Notes under the pieces: generated by a model
What the model was told of the DNA's origin: nothing
The model's input: only the letters and a program-made list of their open reading frames with translations
The model's database searches: none
Shown: positions 8,195 through 13,877 of the stretch, piece after piece
Layout of the letters: each line of letters opens with the position of its first letter
Numbering within the stretch: position 1 is the stretch's first letter
DNA from: Acidobacteriota bacterium
GTDB taxonomy: Bacteria; Acidobacteriota; Thermoanaerobaculia; Multivoradales; SZUA-115
Assembly (NCBI GenBank): GCA_003231035.1
Contig: QIHU01000622.1
Location: forward strand, 1 to 17,633
Length of the DNA stretch: 17,633 bases
Direction: 5' to 3'
Made by a program: the position numbers and the translations under genes

Positions 8195-8304
8195 GGCGCC
8201 ATCCTCTCAAGCCGCAGCAAGAACCACCAGGAGGCGAGCCAAGAGTAAAGCTCGGCGGCCTCGATGGCGGGCACGTTAACCAGCGTGAGGCGGGTCACCC
8301 TCAT
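8191..8304 (-). CDS. Hypothetical 37-residue microprotein between hsdS and the ImmA/IrrE gene
   Basis: This short frame exactly fills the gap between two operon genes. Its ATG (8304-8302) overlaps the hsdS stop as ATGA, and its TGA (8193-8191) overlaps the metallopeptidase ATG as ATGA. GGGAG (8311-8315) lies 6 nt before the start. The product begins MRVTRLTLVNVPAIEAAELY and ends in a Trp/Leu-rich, basic tail (SWLASWWFLLRLERMAP) that could be an amphipathic or membrane-touching helix. I do not recognise a family. The two exact overlaps plus a well-placed ribosome site argue for translation. It may be a real small protein, or a coupling peptide that carries ribosomes from hsdS to the next gene. 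Confidence 0.6.
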   Translation of the reverse strand: MRVTRLTLVNVPAIEAAELYSWLASWWFLLRLERMAP

Positions 8305-9587
8305 GCCGCGCTCCCGAGATCGAGTTGGCCGGTGGCGGCGGCAGCAATGAGTGCGGAGCGACGTTCCTTGAGGAGCGCGATCGTGCGACGTGCTGACTGC
8401 TGCACAGCGTCAATCGTTGAGACCGCTTCCGAAATGTACTGAGCGATTTGCCGCTGCTCAAAGAGCGGAGGCAACGCGATCGGCAGGTATCCGTATCTAT
8501 TCGGATTCAGGTTCGCCTGACCGATAGCCGGAAGCGCCTCGGCTCGTCCCCAGGCCTTAGGAAACGCCGAGTTAAGGAGCCAGTTTAAGAACTCCGGCAT
8601 CACATTAGGGCCGCACCTGAATCGAACCAAGTACGATGCGAATGAAACCGGATATGCAGTCGTTCCCCGGAAGAGAGCTACCTTCCCGATCTGGTCGAGA
8701 CTATTTGTGCGGTTGAACACCAAGTCCTCCTCACGGAGGAGGAGCGCATCATCTACCTCATCGACGAATCCTATTCCGGAGAAATCGACCTCGCCCCCGC
8801 GGATGTCTCCCATGCGCAGAACTGCAATATCGCCTGACGGTTCGACAGCTGTCGAGATGCCATAGTCGGAGCTAGCGAGTAGGCGCTTCAGGTGGCATCG
8901 GGTCCAATGCGCCGGAATCTCCCCCAGCCATGGGACACCGGAGTCCCGCAAGCGGACAGCGGGGTCGAGGCCGCGGGTGACGGCGTGGGTGATGAGGGCT
9001 CGGCGCTTCTCGGCCAACAGCCCAAGCAGCCGCTCCTTCACCGCCACCAGCGCATCGAGCCGGGCGGTCTCGCGATCGAGGTAGTCGGCGATGGCGCGCT
9101 GACACTCCATGGGCGGAAGAGCCAGCACAACATTACCCAACTCTTCAGCATTCAGATGCGGCTGAGCTGCACGGCTTCGCATGGGGTCGATCTGACCCTG
9201 AAGAACTTGTGGCGACAGAAGGGAGTATGCGACAAAGCGAGGATCCCCGTAGCGATCGACGCGCACTACGATATCGAACCCAGCGACGCCACCAGCCCAG
9301 TCAGCGGTCACCAGAGCGGAATCGCCAGTGTACGCGCCACTACGTACAACAATGATGTCGCCCTCGACGAGCCGTATTGCGCGGGACTCGGGAAGATCGC
9401 CCTCCGAAACGAAAGCCAGCCCGTTTCTTACCAGCTTGCCGCGCTCGACGTTTGTCGCACGAACAAACGGGATGCCACGATCCTGATACGGCGGAGGCTG
9501 GCTCAACCCGTATAGGCGTGTCGTAAAATGCCTTAGACGCACCGCATTCGTTCGAGGAGCGTAGGCACTTTGAACGTTCTCCGTCAC
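8301..9587 (-). CDS. hsdS: Type I restriction enzyme specificity subunit (HsdS)
   Basis: This 428-residue protein confers sequence recognition for both methylation and cleavage. It shows the usual two-half design. Target recognition domain 1 (about 1-160) is followed by a conserved helical spacer (about 165-215, CQRAIADYLDRETARLDALV then LAEKRRALITHAVTRGLDP). Target recognition domain 2 starts with GVPWLGEIPAHW, and a second helix near the C-terminus contains EQRQIAQYISEAVSTIDAV and LLKERRSALIAAAATGQLDL. The recognition sequence cannot be deduced from the protein. The start is GTG at 9587, overlapping the hsdM stop (GTGA), with GGGAG 8 nt upstream. Parts of the recognition domains look less GC-rich than the rest of the operon, as is common for exchangeable hsdS modules. 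No inverted-repeat hsdS copy for phase variation is present. Confidence 0.95.
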   Translation of the reverse strand: MTENVQSAYAPRTNAVRLRHFTTRLYGLSQPPPYQDRGIPFVRATNVERGKLVRNGLAFVSEGDLPESRAIRLVEGDIIVVRSGAYTGDSALVTADWAGGVAGFDIVVRVDRYGDPRFVAYSLLSPQVLQGQIDPMRSRAAQPHLNAEELGNVVLALPPMECQRAIADYLDRETARLDALVAVKERLLGLLAEKRRALITHAVTRGLDPAVRLRDSGVPWLGEIPAHWTRCHLKRLLASSDYGISTAVEPSGDIAVLRMGDIRGGEVDFSGIGFVDEVDDALLLREEDLVFNRTNSLDQIGKVALFRGTTAYPVSFASYLVRFRCGPNVMPEFLNWLLNSAFPKAWGRAEALPAIGQANLNPNRYGYLPIALPPLFEQRQIAQYISEAVSTIDAVQQSARRTIALLKERRSALIAAAATGQLDLGSAA

Positions 9588-11572
9588 GCAGTCATCTCCC
9601 GCAACAACTTCACAATCTCCTCTTCCGCCTTCTTCAGATCCCTATCGATCTCCTCCAACGCCCGCGGCGGCGTGTACTTATAGAAGTGGCGGTTGAAGTT
9701 GATCTCGTAGCCGACCTTGTCCTTGCCCCGGTCCATCCAGGCGTCGGGTACGTGGGGCAGGACCTCGCGCTCGAAGTAGGTGTCGATGTCATCGGCGAGC
9801 GGGATGTTCTCGAAGTCGCGTAGATTGGTATCGGGCTCGTAGCCCTCTTCGCGACCGCCCTTCACAACCGGCTCGGCCTCGGGGTCCTTCTCGGTGAAGA
9901 CGTCGCGGAAGAGCTTCTGCTCGGCCTTCTTCCAACGCGACTTGCGCTCGTCCAGCAGGGCGGCAATGCGCTCCCACGCGGCGTTCCAGTCGAGAAGCGG
10001 CGTGCGGCCTAGCGCCTCATCGATGGCTTGCACGTCATCGAGCCGCTCCGGGTAGGCGTCGAGGAAACGGGCCTTGTCGTCGGTCGTCATCCGGTAGCGC
10101 AGGCGCAAAGGCCGCTCGACGGTGACGCGGGTGAAACCGAAGTCCTCGTTGTCGAATCGCTTCGAACGCTCCCCGCCCTTGAAGCGCCCGTAGAGCCGGA
10201 CGATCTCCTCGATCTGGCCGCCACTGATGTGGCGGCGCTTGGCGCCGAGGCTGCGCTTACTCTGCTCGCTGCCGCCTGGGGTCCAGGTCTCGCGTGCGTC
10301 GACTAGCTGGATCTTGCCCTTGCGTCGTTTTTCCTTGCGGTTGGTCACGATCCAGACGTAGGTGCCGATGCCGGTGTTGTAGAACATCTGCTCGGGTAGG
10401 GCGACGATGGCCTCCAGCCAGTCGTTCTCGATGATCCAGCGGCGGATGTTGCTCTCGCCCGAGCCGGCGCCGCCGGTGAAGAGCGGCGAGCCGGAGAAGA
10501 CGATGGCGAGCCGCGAGCCGTGCTGGTGTTCCTTCGGGCGGACGGGCTCGAACTTGTCGAGCATGTGCTGTAGGAAAAGCAGCGAGCCGTCGTTCACCCG
10601 CGGCAGGCCGGCGCCGAAGCGGCCCGCGAAGCCTCGCTTCTCGTGCTCGCGCTTGATCTCGCTTCGCTGCTTTTTCCAGTCGACCCCGAAGGGCGGGTTG
10701 GTGAGGAAGTAGTCGAAGGTCTCGCCCTCGAACCGATCGTCGGTAAAGCTGTCGCCGAAGCGCACGGTGTTGCCGCCGCCGTTGTGGCTCACCTCCTTCA
10801 TCAACATGTCGGAGGCTGCCGTGGCGAAGGCCCGTTTGTTGTAGTCCTGGCCGTAAACGTAGAGGGAGGCGTCTCGGTGATGGTCGCGCAGGTAGTTCTG
10901 CGCCTCGGCCAGCATGCCGCCGGTGCCACAGGCCGGGTCGAGCAGCTTGCGGACGGTTCCTGGGATGGCGAGCAGCTCGTCATCGTGGATGAAAAGGAGG
11001 TTCACCATCAAGCGGATCACTTCACGCGGCGTGAAGTGATCGCCCGCGGTCTCGTTGGCAAGCTCGTTGAAACGGCGGATCAGGTTCTCGAAAATCAGGC
11101 CCATTTGCTCGTTGGGGACCTGCCGAGGGTGGAGGTCCACGTCGCGGAAACGCGACACCACGAGGTAGAGGATGTTGGCCTCACGCATCTTCTCGATCTC
11201 GGCTTCGAACTCGAAGTACTCGAAGATGCGGCGCACGTTGCCCGAGAAGCCCTGGATGTAGCTCACCAGGTGCTGGGCGATGTGGTCGGGATCGCCCTTC
11301 AGCTTCTCGATGTCGAGCGGCGAGTGGTTGTGGAAGCGCTGGCCGGCGGCCCTGTCGAGGGTGCGGTCGAGGGCGTCGCCCTTGAGCTTTCCTCCTTTGC
11401 GCCGCTCGTAGCTGGCGAGGACCTCCTCCTTGGTGGGCGCTAGGACGCAGTCGAAGCGGCGCAGCACCGTCATGGGCAACATCACCCGTTCGTACTGCGG
11501 CGGGCGATACGGACCTCGCAGAAGGTCGGCGATCTGCCAGATCAGGTTGGCGAAGTAGCCGTGGTCAGCCAT
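9584..11572 (-). CDS. hsdM: Type I restriction-modification DNA methyltransferase (HsdM, N6-adenine)
   Basis: This 662-residue protein transfers a methyl group from SAM to adenine N6 at the site chosen by HsdS. It has the N-terminal helical HsdM domain (about 5-150), the conserved GDHFTPREVIRLM stretch (about 178-190), SAM-binding motif I DPACGTGGM (212-220) and catalytic motif IV NPPFG (292-296). It is longer than classical HsdM proteins of about 500-530 residues, because of a charged C-terminal extension ending in a predicted coiled coil (EEIDRDLKKAEEEIVKLL). GGAG (11580-11583) precedes the ATG by 7 nt. The 3' end overlaps hsdS by 4 nt, and higA ends 54 bp upstream. Two strong inverted repeats lie inside the coding sequence (see repeat entries). 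Confidence 0.96.
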   Translation of the reverse strand: MADHGYFANLIWQIADLLRGPYRPPQYERVMLPMTVLRRFDCVLAPTKEEVLASYERRKGGKLKGDALDRTLDRAAGQRFHNHSPLDIEKLKGDPDHIAQHLVSYIQGFSGNVRRIFEYFEFEAEIEKMREANILYLVVSRFRDVDLHPRQVPNEQMGLIFENLIRRFNELANETAGDHFTPREVIRLMVNLLFIHDDELLAIPGTVRKLLDPACGTGGMLAEAQNYLRDHHRDASLYVYGQDYNKRAFATAASDMLMKEVSHNGGGNTVRFGDSFTDDRFEGETFDYFLTNPPFGVDWKKQRSEIKREHEKRGFAGRFGAGLPRVNDGSLLFLQHMLDKFEPVRPKEHQHGSRLAIVFSGSPLFTGGAGSGESNIRRWIIENDWLEAIVALPEQMFYNTGIGTYVWIVTNRKEKRRKGKIQLVDARETWTPGGSEQSKRSLGAKRRHISGGQIEEIVRLYGRFKGGERSKRFDNEDFGFTRVTVERPLRLRYRMTTDDKARFLDAYPERLDDVQAIDEALGRTPLLDWNAAWERIAALLDERKSRWKKAEQKLFRDVFTEKDPEAEPVVKGGREEGYEPDTNLRDFENIPLADDIDTYFEREVLPHVPDAWMDRGKDKVGYEINFNRHFYKYTPPRALEEIDRDLKKAEEEIVKLLREMTA
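10217..10236. repeat. Inverted repeat in hsdM, 8-bp arms
   Basis: GCCGCCAC (10217-10224) and GTGGCGGC (10229-10236) are perfectly complementary with a 4-base loop, and would form a GC-rich hairpin in hsdM mRNA. It codes for part of RHISGGQ, so it may be coincidental. Confidence 0.5.
11015..11041. repeat. Perfect 12-bp inverted repeat inside hsdM
   Basis: GATCACTTCACG (11015-11026), loop CGG, then CGTGAAGTGATC (11030-11041). The arms match at all 12 positions. The segment encodes the conserved HsdM motif GDHFTPREVI, so codon choice at a fixed protein motif could have produced it. It would be a very stable hairpin in the operon mRNA, about 530 nt into hsdM. Confidence 0.7.
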
Positions 11573-11626
11573 AGGCAGGCTCCATGGTCGGTGCGAAGTG
11601 GATCGAGGTTGGTGCGCTCATCCGAA

Positions 11627-11908
11627 CTACGCCGACACGAGCCGGCGTACCTGACGAAGGTCGGTGTCACGGGCCTGCCACAGATCGTATTGAACCTGGA
11701 GGTTCACCCAAAGCTCGGGTGTTGTCTCCAGAGCCTTCGCCAGCCGATGAGCCATGGCGGGGCTGATTCCAGCTCGTTCATTCAGCACGGCCGACAACGT
11801 CTTGCGCGTGACCCCAAGGGCCTTCGCCGCATCGGTCACGCTGAGCCCGAGAGGCTCGACGTAGTCGGCGCGGAGGATCTCGCCCGGGTGAGGAGGATTG
11901 TGCATCAT
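11627..11908 (-). CDS. higA: HigA-type antitoxin, XRE-family DNA-binding protein
   Basis: This 93-residue antitoxin starts at the first of two adjacent ATG codons (11908; the second is 11905), with AAGGAA upstream. An in-frame extension of 55 codons further up only overlaps higB in another frame and is not credible. The N-terminus HNPPHPGEILRADYVEPLGLS and the helix-turn-helix TDAAKALGVTRKTLSAVLNE (about residues 25-44) are typical of VapI/HigA antitoxins. It should neutralise HigB by binding and repress the promoter alone or with HigB. It lies 10 nt downstream of higB, the usual toxin-first order, and 54 bp upstream of hsdM. No terminator is visible in that gap, so read-through into the restriction genes is likely. 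Confidence 0.93.
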   Translation of the reverse strand: MMHNPPHPGEILRADYVEPLGLSVTDAAKALGVTRKTLSAVLNERAGISPAMAHRLAKALETTPELWVNLQVQYDLWQARDTDLRQVRRLVSA

Positions 11909-11918
11909 GGTTGGTTCC

Positions 11919-12197
11919 TTAGTGGTAGTCCTCGTAGTTGACCTCGTCGCAGTCGCGCCCGTCGAAGCTGAAGGTGATCCGCCAGTTTCGATCCACGTCG
12001 ACCGCCCACTGGCCTTTCCGTCTGCCCTTGAGCGGATGGAGTCGAAGGCCAGGCGCATCGAGGTCTTGAACACTTGCGGCGGCGTGAAGTCGCGCGAGGA
12101 TCCGCCGGATTTTCGGCACGTGGTCTGGGTTTAATCCTCGTCCATCACCGTTCCCGAAGAACCTCTTGAGCCCTCGATGGCTGAATCCGGCGATCAC
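11919..12197 (-). CDS. higB: HigB-type toxin (RelE-superfamily mRNA interferase)
   Basis: This 92-residue toxin begins at GTG (12197) with VIAGFSHRGLKRFF, the family's normal N-terminus. No in-frame ATG lies upstream, and the ATG 4 bases earlier is out of frame. Further matches are IRRILARLHAAASVQD, LRLHPLKGRRKGQWAVDV and the C-terminal NWRITFSFDGRD...VNYEDYH, all characteristic of HigB/RelE-like ribosome-dependent RNases. It has full length. It is the first gene of the minus-strand operon, with a promoter immediately before it and no obvious leader. The toxin would be active if HigA supply fails, so loss of the whole operon would be penalised (addiction). Confidence 0.93.
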   Translation of the reverse strand: MIAGFSHRGLKRFFGNGDGRGLNPDHVPKIRRILARLHAAASVQDLDAPGLRLHPLKGRRKGQWAVDVDRNWRITFSFDGRDCDEVNYEDYH

Positions 12198-12203
12198 CCA
12201 TGA

Positions 12204-12232
12204 ACCGTAACCTGTAACGGGTCGAGTGTCAA
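12204..12232 (-). promoter_or_regulatory. Promoter of the higBA-hsd operon
   Basis: On the minus strand, a perfect -35 TTGACA (12232-12227) and a -10 TACGGT (12209-12204) are separated by exactly 17 bp. The predicted start of transcription falls at about 12197-12199, essentially at the higB GTG. The mRNA may therefore be leaderless or nearly so. The -10 matches consensus at only three positions. Confidence 0.6.
12205..12220. promoter_or_regulatory. Probable HigA operator overlapping the -10 region
   Basis: CCGTAACCTGTAACGG is an imperfect inverted repeat (6 of 8 positions pair) and contains two direct GTAAC units. It covers most of the -10 and the downstream half of the spacer of the higB promoter, the place where HigA-type antitoxins normally repress. 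Assignment to HigA is by position and symmetry only. Confidence 0.55.
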
Positions 12233-12320
12233 CGAGGGTATCATTGTGGTCTCTTCCTGGCTATTGTTGTGGATAGTAAGATCCCCCGTACAGATCCGTT
12301 TCCCCAACCCGGTGCCCTTT

Positions 12321-12326
12321 GGAGGG
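12321..12326 (+). promoter_or_regulatory. Ribosome binding site that fixes the TIR gene start
   Basis: GGAGGG lies 6 nt before the ATG at 12333. The same frame is open further upstream to about 12246, but only the ATG at 12333 has this site, and the TIR domain begins directly after it. Confidence 0.8.
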
Positions 12327-12332
12327 TTCAAG

Positions 12333-13877
12333 ATGGCCTTTGTGCCTGATCGTCGTCACGATGTGTTCGTGAGCTATGCCCACGTGGACAACATGCCCTT
12401 TCCGGGGGTCGACAAGGGTTGGGTGACGCTGCTGGTCGAGACCCTGGAGATTCTTCTGGCGCAGAAGTTGGGACGCCGGGAGGGCTTTTCGGTGTGGATG
12501 GATCGCGACCTGTCGCGCCATAAGCAGTTGACGCCGGAGATTATGGAGAATCTCTCGGACACCGCGACCTTGTTGGTGATCCTTTCGCCCGGTTATCTGG
12601 CTTCCGAGTGGTGCCTGCGGGAGAAGGACACCTTCCAGAGTCTGGTCACCGCTCACCGGCATGGCGATTCGCGGGTCTTCGTCGTCGAGCGCGACAAGGT
12701 GGAGTGGGAAGACCGGCCCACCGATTTTGGCGACCTGCTGGGGTACCGGTTCTGGGTACCCGGCGAGGGGGACGGCACGCCGATGATTTTGGGCATGCCC
12801 TTTCCCGACCCGAAGAACCCGCGGCAAATACCCTATTTTGACGAGTTGACCCGTTTGGCCTGCAACTTGGCGGACGAGCTCAAGGAGCTCAAGGGATCGG
12901 TGCCCGAGGCGCAAGGACCTGCGGCGACAGGAGCCGCCGAAGAGGTCGCGCCAGCCGCCGCCGAGTCGCCGGAAGAGGCCAACAGTGGCGAGACCCACAA
13001 CGGCGTGGGCGATGACAATCCCGCCGTCTTTCTGGCCGAGGTCACCGACGATCTGGACTCGCGCGGCAACGCTCTGCGCACCTATCTGGAGCAGGCTGGC
13101 TATCGGGTGCTGCCGGAGTCTTGGTATTCGCGCGACCCGGAGGGATTCGTTGCGGCGGTCGACGAGGATCTGGCCCGTAGCGCCGTCTTTGTCCAGCTGC
13201 TGAGTGCTTTCCCCGGCAAGCGGCCGCCCGATCTCCCCCAAGGCTACGTGCGAGCGCAGTACGATCGTGCCCTGGCCGCCGAAACTCCCGTGGTGCAGTG
13301 GCGCGACTCGAAGCTGGATCTCGCAGCGGTCGAAGACAGCGCCCAACGGGCTCTACTCGAAGGGGACACGGTGATGGCGGCGAGCACCGACGAGTTGCAG
13401 CGCGAGGTCGTGCGCCAGCTGGAGGCCGCGGCGGGGTCGGCCACGGCGGGGTCGGCCGCTGGGGACTCGGTCGATGGGCTGGTCTTCATCAACGCCGAGG
13501 CCGAGGACATGGAGATCGCCAGCGAGCTCTGTTCGGCGCTCGAAGCGCGCGGCCTCGCCTGCGCCTTGCCCCTGCCTGGCGGTACCCCGGCCCAGGTGCG
13601 GGAGGACTTGGAGCAGAACCTGATGTTCTGTGACGGTTTGGTGATCGTTCATGGCGTGACTCCGTCACGCTGGGTTCGCGATCAGCTCCTCTTGCTGCGC
13701 AAAGTGGCTTGGAAGCGCGAGACGCCGGTGAGGGCGCTCGCCATCTATCAAGGGCCTCCGGCGGAGAAGGAACCCCTGCGCTTTAGCTATCCAGGCTTGA
13801 TGACTCTGCAAGGGAGTTCAGGGCTGGGCAGTGAGGTGCTGGCGCCTCTGTTCACGGCGCTGGGAGAGACGACATGA
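12333..13877 (+). CDS. TIR-domain effector with two additional TIR-like segments
   Basis: This 514-residue protein has a TIR domain at residues 8-180, with HDVFVSYAHVDN at its first strand and loop, FSVWMDRDLS, and LSPGYLASEWCLREKD. Glu97 in the WCxxE motif is the expected NAD-hydrolysing residue of enzymatic TIRs. An Ala/Glu-rich linker (189-228) leads to a second Rossmann-like segment (229-365, AVFLAEVTDDLDSRGNALRT...VFVQLLS...VVQWRD). A Gly/Ala/Ser linker (366-378) and a third segment follow (381-514, LVFINAEAEDMEIASELC...CDGLVIVHG). These two resemble TIR folds without the WCxxE residue, so they may serve for oligomerisation or partner contact. The stop overlaps the next ATG as ATGA, tying it to the STAND ATPase as an effector and sensor pair. 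No convincing promoter was found between 12198 and 12332 on this strand. Confidence 0.85.
   Translation: MAFVPDRRHDVFVSYAHVDNMPFPGVDKGWVTLLVETLEILLAQKLGRREGFSVWMDRDLSRHKQLTPEIMENLSDTATLLVILSPGYLASEWCLREKDTFQSLVTAHRHGDSRVFVVERDKVEWEDRPTDFGDLLGYRFWVPGEGDGTPMILGMPFPDPKNPRQIPYFDELTRLACNLADELKELKGSVPEAQGPAATGAAEEVAPAAAESPEEANSGETHNGVGDDNPAVFLAEVTDDLDSRGNALRTYLEQAGYRVLPESWYSRDPEGFVAAVDEDLARSAVFVQLLSAFPGKRPPDLPQGYVRAQYDRALAAETPVVQWRDSKLDLAAVEDSAQRALLEGDTVMAASTDELQREVVRQLEAAAGSATAGSAAGDSVDGLVFINAEAEDMEIASELCSALEARGLACALPLPGGTPAQVREDLEQNLMFCDGLVIVHGVTPSRWVRDQLLLLRKVAWKRETPVRALAIYQGPPAEKEPLRFSYPGLMTLQGSSGLGSEVLAPLFTALGETT
13429..13458 (+). repeat. 15-bp in-frame tandem duplication in the TIR-gene linker
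   Basis: Two adjacent copies of CGGCGGGGTCGGCCA (the second ends in G) occupy 13429-13443 and 13444-13458. They encode the repeated Ala-Gly-Ser-Ala linker between the second and third segments, so the linker probably changes length by slippage. Confidence 0.7.

Noticed and set aside
11909..12073. 55-codon N-terminal extension of HigA
   Set aside because: It reads through higB in another frame and is low-complexity Ser/Thr/Arg. The MMHNPPHPGEIL start fits the family.
12246..12332. 29-codon N-terminal extension of the TIR protein
   Set aside because: There is no ribosome site at the upstream start. GGAGGG before 12333 and the immediate start of the TIR fold decide it.
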